Assembly (NCBI GenBank): GCA_036404255.1
Contig: DASWOP010000118.1
Location: 1 to 12,615 of the forward strand
DNA from: JARLFX01 sp036404255
GTDB taxonomy: Bacteria > Acidobacteriota > Terriglobia > Terriglobales > Acidobacteriaceae
Direction: 5' to 3'
DNA length: 12,615 nucleotides
Of the stretch, positions 6,726-12,615 are shown one piece after another (within the stretch, counting starts at the first letter, position 1; every line of letters begins with the position of its first letter). Below the pieces are notes generated by a model that made no database searches, was not told the DNA's origin, and saw only the letters and a program-made list of their open reading frames with translations. The position numbers and the translations under genes were made by a program.

Positions 6726-8804
6726 TTACTCTTCGCTTCTTGATTCTTTGGTGGCTGTGCGGGGGAAGGAGATTGGCTGGCTGGCAAAGCGGTCGCGTCC
6801 ATTGCGTACGAGGTGCGGCGTGAGGGTGATGAGGAGCTCGCTGGTATCGACATTCTTGTCGTCGTCGGAGGTGACGCTCTGGAAGCCGGGCAACTCGGCA
6901 AGGCCGGGAAGGCCGCTGATAGCGCGGCTTTCCTGCTTCGTCAAATTACTCACCAGGATGGCGGTTTGTCCTGGAGCGATGGTGATGCTGGAGGTAAGGA
7001 CGCGGCTGGCGAGAATGGGAATACTGTTCAGCGCAGTGCCGGCGAGGGCTTCAATCTTGAGGTCGACGGCAAGGCTCACGTTACCGGAGCGCAGAACGGT
7101 GGGAATGGCCTTCAGCGTAAGGCCCAGATCCTCATATTGAATCTGCGGGACGGTGGCCGAAGTGAGTGCGCTGGCCGCAGTGGCCGCGGTAAGGCCATAG
7201 GCCGCCAGTTGCGCGGAGGTAAGGCCGCTTAACTGCGCCGCGGTGATTCCGGAAGAGTAGGACGCGGTGATGATGGGGTAGCGGGTGCCGGCGCGGAAGG
7301 TGGCGGTCTGACGATTGCCCACGCGCAGTTGCACCTCGTCCAGAGACTTTGCTTCAGAAGAGTTCAGTGCAAGATTCAGAACGAAGGGCGAACCCTGCGA
7401 GATGCCGGTAAAAGTAAAGGGATTGACGTTCTTACCATTCAGCAGGTCCGTCACGGAGCCTCCGATGAAGGCTACGGTATTGCTGATAAGGCTATTGGAG
7501 ATGTAGCCCCCGGCTATGAGCGCAAAAGCGATCTGGGAGAGGCTTGCATTGGCTGGGATCGTGCCGTTTGCAATGAGCGCCGTAATCTCTGTCTGATACT
7601 GAGAAAGGCTCTGGGAGACCTGGCCCGCGACGTTGTATGCGGAGACGGTCTGCGGGATGGTTAGTCCAGTGGTGTGCGCGTTCGTCTTGCTGATGCTGTA
7701 GATCTTGAGGTCGAGCAGGACTTCGCTGCCGCCATCGAGCAGATCAGCGAGTTGATAGTTCGCGATCCGCAACATCTCCCGGGGTGCGCGGATGGATATG
7801 GTGCCGCTGGCTGCATTGACGGAGACATGCTCGATCTCAAGCACCTGCCGCAACAGGTTGGCGGCATCGGTCATCTGCTCGGTGGTGAAGCCGGGCATGT
7901 AGATGGTTTCGAGCGAGAGATGGTCGTAATGGTCGTGGTTCTCGCGCGTGTCTTTCAGGACCAGTGCGGTTTTCTCTTCCAGCGGCACAATGAACGAACC
8001 TGTGAGCTGCTGCAGAACCGGCAACACCTGCTGAAAGCTGACGTTGTCCATGTCCAGGCGTGTGCTGGTGGCGGGCGCATCGGGATTGAACTGGACCTTC
8101 AACCCATAGGCGAGCAGGACGCGGCGCATCATCTCGTGCGCATCGGCGCGGTAGTGAAAGCTCTGCGTGGTCTGGTCGGGTGCAAATTCGAGTGGGGCCG
8201 CGAGGGTCTGCAACTTGCCGTTGTTGTTGACCGTATTGGGGAGAATCTCAATCAGCGGGCTGCTGGCTGACGGCAGGTGCTCGGTCACCAGTCGATTCTG
8301 CGGATCGATCTCTGCCGCTGCGGTGAGCAGGGCGGCGGCAGCGGCGTTATCGCCCGTGCTGCGCAGCACCTGCGCTTTTCGGACCATACCGGCGACCGCA
8401 TTTTCGCGTGCTATGGCTACTGCCAGTGCGTACTCCTGCTTTGCGGGGTTCAACGATGCGGCACGCTCAAACTCCTTCTGCGCCTTCTCCGGCTCGTTTT
8501 TGTCGAGCAGGGCCGATCCGATGAGGAAGGCGTCTGAGGCCTTGCGGGCCTGACGGGGGCTGACCGGTTTGCCCGAGGGCTGGGTGGGAAGCGCTTTGGT
8601 AGCGACGGCGGCTGGTGGGGGTGCAGCGGCATCAACGGGAGGAACTGTGGCGGCGTCAGCAGGGGGAGCTACAGGCGGTGTAGCGGGTGTCTGTGCGGGA
8701 AGGGCTACCGCAGCCGTGAGCAGGCAGAGGGCGGCTGCTGTGCGCATCGCTGGGCGATGGCGCAGGGGGCCGGTGGTCTGCGGGCTTGGGGCGGAGTGCA
8801 TCAC
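6726..8804 (-). CDS. Secretin-family outer-membrane pore protein with N-terminal TPR region
   Basis: 692 residues. A signal peptide ends near Ala37 (LPA|Q) and is followed by an Ala/Pro-rich linker (38-80). TPR-like helices (about 87-172, containing FLIGSALLDKNEPEKAQKEF) come next. Then there is an STN/N0-like domain (about 212-285), an N-domain ring-building segment (about 298-355) and the secretin domain (about 357-668). That domain includes VPQIQYEDLGLTLKAIPTV (552-570) and the closing strand SELLITLTPHLVR (655-667). Secretins form the outer-membrane ring of type II, type III or type IV pilus machines. No pil, gsp or sct neighbours are present, so the system served is unknown. Start: GTG 8804, with AAGAG seven bases upstream; ATG 8801 follows immediately. 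It lies 3 nt behind the HAD gene and is probably translationally coupled to it. An Ala-rich insert at 517-552 is unusual. Confidence 0.88.
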   Translation of the reverse strand: MMHSAPSPQTTGPLRHRPAMRTAAALCLLTAAVALPAQTPATPPVAPPADAATVPPVDAAAPPPAAVATKALPTQPSGKPVSPRQARKASDAFLIGSALLDKNEPEKAQKEFERAASLNPAKQEYALAVAIARENAVAGMVRKAQVLRSTGDNAAAAALLTAAAEIDPQNRLVTEHLPSASSPLIEILPNTVNNNGKLQTLAAPLEFAPDQTTQSFHYRADAHEMMRRVLLAYGLKVQFNPDAPATSTRLDMDNVSFQQVLPVLQQLTGSFIVPLEEKTALVLKDTRENHDHYDHLSLETIYMPGFTTEQMTDAANLLRQVLEIEHVSVNAASGTISIRAPREMLRIANYQLADLLDGGSEVLLDLKIYSISKTNAHTTGLTIPQTVSAYNVAGQVSQSLSQYQTEITALIANGTIPANASLSQIAFALIAGGYISNSLISNTVAFIGGSVTDLLNGKNVNPFTFTGISQGSPFVLNLALNSSEAKSLDEVQLRVGNRQTATFRAGTRYPIITASYSSGITAAQLSGLTSAQLAAYGLTAATAASALTSATVPQIQYEDLGLTLKAIPTVLRSGNVSLAVDLKIEALAGTALNSIPILASRVLTSSITIAPGQTAILVSNLTKQESRAISGLPGLAELPGFQSVTSDDDKNVDTSELLITLTPHLVRNGRDRFASQPISFPRTATKESRSEE

Positions 8805-8807
8805 GTG

Positions 8808-9548
8808 TCAGCTCTTGTTATTGGACGAAGCTGCGGTGGCAATCGTCTGATCCAGCAGCGTCTGCAGGGAGGGTACGGCCCACTCGGGGCTGGTTTTGGA
8901 GAGTTCCTCGACGGAGAAGATGCTGGTAGCGACGGCGATGGCGGGGATGGCGTTGACATGGGCGGCGGTGACGTCAGAGGGCGTATCGCCGATGACGCAG
9001 AGGGTGGCATTGGGGCCGGCCAGCTTGCGGGCCTCGATGGCGGCGTTGGCGATCATGTCAGAACGGACGGCGAAGCGGTCACTGAAGCCGCCGAAGGTGA
9101 AGAAGTGGCGGATGCCAGCCTGCTCCAGCTTGAGCCAGCCGATGGATTCGAGGTTGCCGGTGCCGACGCCGAGGACTTTGCCTCGTGCGGCGAGGTATTC
9201 CAAGGTTTCGACGACGGAAGGCATGAGGACCATCTGCATGAGGTGGCGCTGGGATTGGACGGTCTCTGCCAGGAGGCGGAAGATGCGCTGCTGGAGCGGC
9301 TGCCAGTGGGCATCGTCTACCCCGGCGAGGCGGCAGGCATCGCGGAGGATGGCTGCGTCTGTGCTGCCGTGGACGGTGACGCCTTCGAGGGAGACTTCGC
9401 GCTCGAGGACTTCGTGCAGGCAGGCGGTGAAGGCGTTGACGTGGATGCGGTTGGGCTCGCGCATCAGGGTGCCGTCGATGTCAAAGAGATAGGCGTCGAA
9501 ATCGTCCCAGCCGGGGGCGACTGGGGTGGTGGTTTGGAGTGGGCTCAC
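8808..9548 (-). CDS. HAD-superfamily hydrolase, phosphoglycolate-phosphatase-like
   Basis: 246 residues, cytoplasmic. HAD motif I is LFDIDGTL, with nucleophile Asp23 and Asp25. The helical cap follows. Motif II is the Thr in GVGTGNLES, and motif IV is IGDTPSDVTAA, the usual Mg-binding pattern. The fold and cap size fit the Gph/beta-phosphoglucomutase branch that hydrolyses small phosphate esters; the substrate cannot be told. GTG 9548 is chosen because the next Met (residue 29) falls after motif I, a -10 box lies 6 bases upstream, and a longer reading up to 9758 would translate a structured intergenic repeat. The stop overlaps the leader of the secretin gene, making a two-gene unit. Why a phosphatase should accompany a secretin is unclear. 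Confidence 0.88.
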   Translation of the reverse strand: MSPLQTTTPVAPGWDDFDAYLFDIDGTLMREPNRIHVNAFTACLHEVLEREVSLEGVTVHGSTDAAILRDACRLAGVDDAHWQPLQQRIFRLLAETVQSQRHLMQMVLMPSVVETLEYLAARGKVLGVGTGNLESIGWLKLEQAGIRHFFTFGGFSDRFAVRSDMIANAAIEARKLAGPNATLCVIGDTPSDVTAAHVNAIPAIAVATSIFSVEELSKTSPEWAVPSLQTLLDQTIATAASSNNKS

Positions 9549-9554
9549 AATCTT

Positions 9555-9560
9555 ATTGTA
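9555..9560 (-). promoter_or_regulatory. -10 box TACAAT of the HAD-secretin unit
   Basis: Read on the - strand, TACAAT is followed by AAGATT and then the GTG start at 9548, a gap of exactly 6 bases. This is a near-consensus -10 and suggests a leaderless transcript. No Shine-Dalgarno sequence is present. No strong -35 is seen 16-18 bases further up. Confidence 0.5.
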
Positions 9561-9657
9561 AGCGGGTGGGTCTGCGACTGAGTGAGGAATAGCTGGGGTG
9601 GAATTTGTGGGGCTGGGAGTATTTGTGGTTTGGAAAGATTTGCGCGCGTCGCACGGC

Positions 9658-9728
9658 CGTTGCTTCGCAACGCTATCCCACATCTCCGCGATGAAACTGC
9701 GTAGATATGGGGCACCCACCGCGTGGGT
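9658..9728. repeat. Structured intergenic repeat with three consecutive hairpins
   Basis: Three adjacent inverted repeats are seen. The first is CGTTGC-TTC-GCAACG (9658-9672). The second is an imperfect long hairpin pairing CCCACATCT (9677-9685) with AGATATGGG (9703-9711), with further pairing inside. The third is ACCCAC-CGC-GTGGGT (9714-9728). The element fills most of the gap between the Fis-type gene and the HAD gene. It resembles dispersed structured intergenic repeats that I associate with acidobacterial genomes, but copy number cannot be tested here. The rest of the gap (9549-9657 and 9729-9785) shows nothing else apart from the -10 box. Confidence 0.5.
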
Positions 9729-9785
9729 AGCATAAGCAACTGAGCCGGGGATGGGCACCCAGAGTTGTAGCTGAGGTGGCGGAAG

Positions 9786-10076
9786 TTAGCGGGCGATGGA
9801 GATGGGCTGGGCTAGGGGGCGCTCGCTGCGGGCGGGGCGCTTGAGGCCGTTGCGAATCTGAGCAGGGTCAAGCTGCAACTCGGCGATGGTGCGGCTGAGC
9901 GTGTTGCGGTGCATGCCAAGCTCGGCTGCGGCCTTGCACTGGTTGCCGCGGTGGTGCGAGAGAACCTCAAGCAGGTAACGGCGTTTGAATTCGCGGACGG
10001 CCTCGTCATAGGTCACGCCGCTGCTATGCATCTGGGCCACTACACTCTCGAGCTCTCGTTTCACTTTGCCTCTCAC
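9786..10076 (-). CDS. Small Fis-type helix-turn-helix protein
   Basis: 96 residues, or 92 if GTG 10064 (MKRELE...) is the true start. The C-terminal Fis/NtrC-type HTH is clear: YLLEVLSHHRGNQCKAAAELG followed by MHRNTLSRTIAEL (about 34-66). The Asn-Thr-Leu-Ser-Arg recognition helix is typical of the HTH_8 family. There is no receiver or AAA+ domain, so this is a stand-alone DNA-binding protein that could act as a nucleoid-associated or local regulator. A basic tail (RNGLKRPARSERP) follows the HTH. Start choice is uncertain: GTG 10076 lacks a ribosome binding site, while GTG 10064 has AGAGG only four bases ahead. A TACAAT box lies upstream at 10104-10109. Targets are unknown. Confidence 0.85.
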   Translation of the reverse strand: MRGKVKRELESVVAQMHSSGVTYDEAVREFKRRYLLEVLSHHRGNQCKAAAELGMHRNTLSRTIAELQLDPAQIRNGLKRPARSERPLAQPISIAR

Positions 10077-10103
10077 GGGTGCGACTGTTGCTGTCGCGGG
10101 AAA

Positions 10104-10109
10104 ATTGTA
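10104..10109 (-). promoter_or_regulatory. Possible -10 box TACAAT of the Fis-type gene
   Basis: TACAAT on the - strand lies 27 bases before GTG 10076 and 39 bases before GTG 10064, in the only A+T-rich part of the 77-base gap after cvpA. No convincing -35 is visible. With this box a short leader of about 20-33 bases would result. Confidence 0.3.
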
Positions 10110-10153
10110 ACTTGAAATCAGTGATCGATTATGCGGCGATCATCCGTGTATGT

Positions 10154-10690
10154 CTACTGCTGATGGAAAAAATATGTTCCAGCGGTTACGCGCCTTTGCA
10201 AATCAGCAGGTACAACCGAGGATACAGCATGAGCCGCAGTAAGAAAATACGGTGCAAGCACAGAACGCGAAATTAGATTTCCGGGGGTGAAGTTCTGCGG
10301 CAGAAACGCCGCAATTGCCATCATACCCGCAGTGATGAGAAGAATCCCGCGAATTAAGCCGAAAATCGCACCTGCAAGCGAATCGGCCCAGCCAAGGCCA
10401 ACAAGGCGGAGCATGCGACTGATTGCCCAGCCAAGAAGCCCGGCGAGTAGCATGACGGCGAGGACAATCAACACAAAAGAAAGTGCTTCAGCGAGAGGAT
10501 AGCTGCGCGTGATGGCTTGCAGCATGGGCGTGGGGAGAGCGTAGAACTCGCAGGCGAGGATGAGCCCCAGAATGGAACCGCCGAGCCAGAATAATTCGCG
10601 AACCATGCCACGCATCATGGCTCGCACGACGTTGAACACCAGAATGGCGAGGAGAAACCAGTCCAGGAACGTGAGCGAGCCGATGGACAC
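10154..10690 (-). CDS. cvpA: CvpA-family inner-membrane protein
   Basis: 178 residues with four hydrophobic segments (about 8-25, 31-50, 66-92 and 106-130). The family pattern is seen: an opening FLDWFLLAI, the short VVRAMMRGMVRELFWLGG connector after the first helix, and the WADSLAGAIFGLIRGILLI helix near residue 101-119. The family is named for colicin V production in E. coli and is linked to cell-envelope and stress phenotypes; the molecular role is not settled. It starts with GTG only 2 nt after the purC stop (TAA CC GTG), so it is co-transcribed with and translationally coupled to purC. In E. coli the gene lies next to purF, so linkage to a purine gene is a recurring theme. Confidence 0.88.
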   Translation of the reverse strand: MSIGSLTFLDWFLLAILVFNVVRAMMRGMVRELFWLGGSILGLILACEFYALPTPMLQAITRSYPLAEALSFVLIVLAVMLLAGLLGWAISRMLRLVGLGWADSLAGAIFGLIRGILLITAGMMAIAAFLPQNFTPGNLISRSVLAPYFLTAAHAVSSVVPADLQRRVTAGTYFFHQQ

Positions 10691-10692
10691 GG

Positions 10693-11589
10693 TTAGGAGC
10701 CTGCGCCTGCCAGTTCGCGGCCGGTGATGAGATGGAAGGCTTCGAGGTACTTGGCGCGGGTGCGGGCGATGACATCGGGTGTGAGCGAGGGCGCGGGCGC
10801 CTGCTTGTTCCAGTGGATGGATTCGAGATAGTCGCGGACGAACTGCTTGTCAAAGGACGGCTGCGGGCCGCCGGGAGCGTATCCGGCAGCGGGCCAGTAG
10901 CGGGAGGAGTCTGGGGTGAGGGCTTCGTCGGCGAGGACGATGTGGCCGTCGATCAGGCCGAATTCGAATTTTGTGTCGGCGAGGATGAGGCCGCGACTTT
11001 CGGCGTGATTGGAGGCTGCGGCGTAGACGGCGAGGGAGAGGCGCTGGAGTTCGGAGGCGGACTCGGCGCCGATCAGCTCGGCCATGCGGGTGAAGGAGAT
11101 GTTTTCATCGTGGCCGACGTTGTTCTTGGCGGCGGGGGTGAAGATTGGCTCGGGCAGGCGGCTGGATTCGAGGAGGCCGGAGGGCAATTTGATGCCGCAG
11201 ACGGAGCTGCTGGCTTTGTATTCGGCCCAGGCGGAGCCGGAGAGATAACCGCGTACGACGCACTCGACGGGGAACATCTGCGCGCGGCGGACGAGCATGG
11301 AGCGGCCGGCTAATTCCGAGGCGTGGGGCGCGAGGGCGGCGGGGAATTTGGCGACGTCCGCGGTGATGAGGTGGTTGGGGACGACGCTGCGGAGGTGATC
11401 GAACCAGAAGAGAGAGAGCTGGGTGAGGACGCGGCCTTTGTCTGGGATGCCGGAGCCGAGGACATGATCGAAAGCCGAGATGCGGTCGGTCGCGACGAAG
11501 AGAAGGTCGTCTCCGGCGGTGTAGAGGTCGCGGACTTTGCCGCGGGCGAAGAGCGGGAGCGGGAGATCGGTCTGGAGGAGTGGCGGCAT
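10693..11589 (-). CDS. purC: SAICAR synthetase (phosphoribosylaminoimidazole-succinocarboxamide synthase)
   Basis: Catalyses the ATP-dependent joining of CAIR and aspartate to SAICAR, a late step of de novo IMP synthesis, in the cytoplasm. 298 residues, the longer bacterial/yeast-type length. Motifs seen: the N-terminal nucleotide loop ARGKVRDLY (15-23), ATDRISAFD (33-41), signature 1 FPVECVVRGYLSGSAW (106-121), NNVGHDENIS (156-165), signature 2 LADTKFEFG (203-211) and the DEALTPDSSRYWP segment (221-233). ATG 11589 gives the canonical N-terminus. A weak AGAGAAG lies just ahead, and a TACGAT box lies 9 bases before the ATG. It sits 31 nt behind the outer-membrane gene and 2 nt before cvpA. Confidence 0.97.
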   Translation of the reverse strand: MPPLLQTDLPLPLFARGKVRDLYTAGDDLLFVATDRISAFDHVLGSGIPDKGRVLTQLSLFWFDHLRSVVPNHLITADVAKFPAALAPHASELAGRSMLVRRAQMFPVECVVRGYLSGSAWAEYKASSSVCGIKLPSGLLESSRLPEPIFTPAAKNNVGHDENISFTRMAELIGAESASELQRLSLAVYAAASNHAESRGLILADTKFEFGLIDGHIVLADEALTPDSSRYWPAAGYAPGGPQPSFDKQFVRDYLESIHWNKQAPAPSLTPDVIARTRAKYLEAFHLITGRELAGAGS

Positions 11590-11598
11590 GTCTTCTCT

Positions 11599-11604
11599 AT
11601 CGTA
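11599..11604 (-). promoter_or_regulatory. Possible -10 box TACGAT for purC
   Basis: TACGAT on the - strand ends 9 bases before the purC ATG, inside the 31-base gap behind the outer-membrane gene. If it is used, purC would have its own promoter and an almost leaderless mRNA, and would not depend on read-through. No -35 is visible. Confidence 0.3.
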
Positions 11605-11620
11605 GGCTGACGGCGCGCAT

Positions 11621-12469
11621 CTAGTTCGGCTGCGTGCGCGGTTTTGTTGTTGATGGTTCTGGTGCGCCTTTGCGCCAGAGGCGGTGGGGCAGGAGGTAGG
11701 TGAATCCGGCGAAGGCTTCCCAGTGGGTGGAGGTGCTGGTGAGGCCGCGCTGGAAGCCGGTATCGAGCACGAGGTTGGGGCGGACGGTGTAGGTGGGCGA
11801 GAGCAGCAGGCCGACGGCTCTGCCGTGGGTGAGCGGTTGAGTGAAGTGCCAGAGTTCGCCGGCGAGGTTGAGTTTGGCGGTGATGGGGTGAGCGATGGAA
11901 AGCGTCTGGCCGAACTGGGCGCGGCGGAGGGGGCCGTCAGTTTGTTCGGTGACGAAGTAGTTGGTGTCGATGTGGAAGCCGAGCATGTCGTTGCTGAGGA
12001 GGAGGAGGGCGTTCTGGCTGTTGCTGCCGATGTCAGTGTCTGGCGCGGTGCCGGTGTAGACGCGGTGGAAGTAACTGAGGGCGACGGTGGGTTTTATCTT
12101 TTCGCCGGGGAGGACGACGGCCTGCGCGCCGAGAAGGAAATCGCCAGATTGCACGGTGTGGTCGCGGTCTGCATTGCTGTAGGCGAAGGGCTGCCAACTG
12201 GTGAGGAGTTGCAGGCGAGTGTTCAGCGTGAGCTTGGTGACCTGGTTCAGGCCGAACTGGTTGGCGAACTCCTGCGAGCCGTTGGCGTAGAGGGTGCCGT
12301 TTTCAAACTGGAGATAGCCGATGGGGGTGAGTGTGGCCGGGGTGGAGACGGTGGGGCGGCCGGGGTTGGCGGCGGGGAGATCGGCGGGGAACTGCGCATG
12401 AAGCATCGGCGCACTGCAGAGAAGCAGTACGCCGATGAGCGTGCGGAATTTGGTGGAAGATAGAGGCAA
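11621..12469 (-). CDS. Outer-membrane beta-barrel-like protein (MetA-pathway/phenol transporter-like)
   Basis: 282 residues beginning at a TTG codon. The next in-frame Met (residue 22) is inside the signal peptide, and AGGAGGA lies 7 bases before TTG, so the rare start is well supported. The signal peptide is cut after Ala25 (LHA|Q). The rest is made of alternating polar/nonpolar strands with aromatic girdle residues, such as GYLQFENGTLYANG, KPTVALSYFHRVYTG and NLVLDTGFQRGL. This fits the putative MetA-pathway outer-membrane family seen near aromatic-compound genes, whose transport role is mostly predicted. The C-terminal tail RKGAPEPSTTKPRTQPN after LLPHRLW is Pro/Thr-rich and not barrel-like. 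It heads a possible unit with purC. Its natural promoter may have been replaced by the IS30 element immediately upstream. Confidence 0.7.
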   Translation of the reverse strand: MPLSSTKFRTLIGVLLLCSAPMLHAQFPADLPAANPGRPTVSTPATLTPIGYLQFENGTLYANGSQEFANQFGLNQVTKLTLNTRLQLLTSWQPFAYSNADRDHTVQSGDFLLGAQAVVLPGEKIKPTVALSYFHRVYTGTAPDTDIGSNSQNALLLLSNDMLGFHIDTNYFVTEQTDGPLRRAQFGQTLSIAHPITAKLNLAGELWHFTQPLTHGRAVGLLLSPTYTVRPNLVLDTGFQRGLTSTSTHWEAFAGFTYLLPHRLWRKGAPEPSTTKPRTQPN

Positions 12470-12476
12470 AAGCAGA

Positions 12477-12483
12477 TCCTCCT
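12477..12483 (-). promoter_or_regulatory. Strong ribosome binding site AGGAGGA deciding a TTG start
   Basis: On the - strand AGGAGGA lies 7 bases upstream of TTG 12469. It is the only near-perfect Shine-Dalgarno sequence in the window and fixes the start of the outer-membrane gene at a rare TTG codon. It lies within a few bases of the apparent edge of the IS30 element. Confidence 0.8.
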
Positions 12484-12524
12484 AAGTTCACAAACGAAGT
12501 GCAACAGGCTAAGGTCGTGTTGCC

Positions 12525-12615
12525 ATGGAAGGCCACTACGGACAGTTGTCGCTGGAAGAGCGGTGCACGATTGCCCGGCTTCATGAAGCCGGGCAATCGT
12601 GTCGGGAAATTGCTG
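12525..12615 (+). CDS. IS30-family transposase, N-terminal 30 codons
   Basis: Starts at ATG 12525; an in-frame TAA at 12510-12512 excludes a longer start. The visible residues (MEGHYGQLSLEERCTIARLH, then EAGQSCREIA) match the opening of IS30 transposases. There the LSxEER..IxxLxxxGxSxxxIA pattern forms the first helix-turn-helix that binds the element ends. A weak AAGG lies ten bases upstream. The catalytic DDE part is outside the window, so activity cannot be judged. A perfect 36-bp palindrome lies within codons 14-26. Confidence 0.8.
   Translation, partial: MEGHYGQLSLEERCTIARLHEAGQSCREIA
12566..12601. repeat. Perfect 36-bp palindrome inside the transposase reading frame
   Basis: The left arm CACGATTGCCCGGCTTCA (12566-12583) is followed without a spacer by its exact reverse complement (12584-12601). 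The next flanking pair (G12565/T12602) would still be a G-U pair in RNA. No T-run follows, so it is not an ordinary terminator. The symmetry stops while the reading frame continues as the expected family sequence (CREIA), which argues against a fold-back assembly artefact. Confidence 0.9.

Larger units (their letters stand above)
12486..12615 (+). mobile_element. IS30-family insertion sequence, left end (truncated by window edge)
   Basis: A transposase start of IS30 type (from 12525) is preceded by about 40 noncoding bases containing CGAAGTGCAACAGG (12495-12508). That sequence resembles the terminal inverted repeats of IS30 elements, which often carry a GTGCAAC-like core. The exact left tip cannot be fixed without the right end. 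12486 is an estimate set by the neighbouring gene's ribosome binding site (12477-12483). The remaining element lies beyond the window, so completeness is unknown. Confidence 0.65.

Noticed and set aside
8757..9581. Long + strand frame of 274 codons opposite the secretin start and HAD gene
   Set aside because: It is Gly/Asp/Glu-rich low-complexity sequence that mirrors the codons of two well-supported - strand genes, so it is an antisense shadow of G+C-rich DNA.
9549..9758. N-terminal extension of the HAD protein to 9758
   Set aside because: The extra residues translate the three-hairpin repeat and contain no domain. GTG 9548 with its -10 box gives a normal-length HAD protein.
11684..12463. 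Long + strand frame of 259 codons opposite the outer-membrane gene
   Set aside because: It has the same kind of Gly/Glu/Val-rich shadow composition. The - strand frame has a signal peptide, a strong ribosome binding site and beta-barrel pattern.
12540..12615. The large palindrome as a fold-back assembly artefact at a contig end
   Set aside because: A fold-back would stay complementary to the end. Here symmetry stops at 12601 and the frame goes on with the expected transposase residues. Read support should still be checked.
1..12615. CRISPR arrays, tRNA or rRNA genes, phage genes, toxin-antitoxin pairs or a defence island
   Set aside because: No regularly spaced repeats, cloverleaf or rRNA segments were seen. 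All substantial coding regions are accounted for by housekeeping or envelope families plus one IS end.

Overview
The window looks like chromosomal DNA from an acidobacterium, probably of the Terriglobales/Acidobacteriaceae (Granulicella, Edaphobacter or Terriglobus type). This rests on inference, not on a search. The pointers are a G+C-rich genome, a VWFA-related secreted protein of the kind expanded in Acidobacteria, a small stand-alone Fis-type HTH protein, a TPR-bearing orphan secretin, and intergenic sequences resembling the dispersed repeats I associate with acidobacterial genomes. All four complete exported proteins with a predicted signal peptide have an Ala|Gln cleavage site.

Layout. 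Positions 1-6460 are read on the + strand. They hold the tail of an MlaF-type ABC ATPase (1-312), a 426-base noncoding leader with two inverted repeats, a WbaP/EpsE-type initiating sugar-phosphate transferase (739-2253), a secreted VWFA-related protein (2436-3551), glutamine-dependent NAD+ synthetase (3603-5324) and a DsbA-like periplasmic thioredoxin-fold protein (5393-6460). Rho-independent terminators follow the last two genes. From 6726 to 12469 everything is on the - strand. Read in transcription order this is an outer-membrane beta-barrel-like protein (12469-11621), purC (11589-10693), a CvpA-like membrane protein (10690-10154), a Fis-type HTH protein (10076-9786), a HAD phosphatase (9548-8808) and a secretin (8804-6726). 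The right edge (about 12486-12615) is the left end of an IS30-family insertion sequence, with the first 30 codons of its transposase.

How the genes relate. The tight pairs are purC-cvpA (2 nt apart) and HAD-secretin (3 nt apart), so each pair is probably co-transcribed and translationally coupled. The outer-membrane gene lies only 31 nt upstream of purC. The rest look like single housekeeping or envelope genes: NAD synthesis, purine synthesis, lipid transport, initiation of polysaccharide synthesis, disulfide chemistry and a secretin pore. I see no defence island, CRISPR array, tRNA, rRNA or phage genes, and no convincing new multi-gene system.

The observations most worth a second look are non-coding. 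One is a perfect 36-bp palindrome inside the transposase coding start. Another is a recurrent -10 box exactly 6 nt before the start codon of three genes without Shine-Dalgarno sequences, which suggests leaderless mRNAs. A third is a three-hairpin repeat in front of the HAD gene. The last is the IS30 end placed directly behind the ribosome binding site of the outer-membrane gene.
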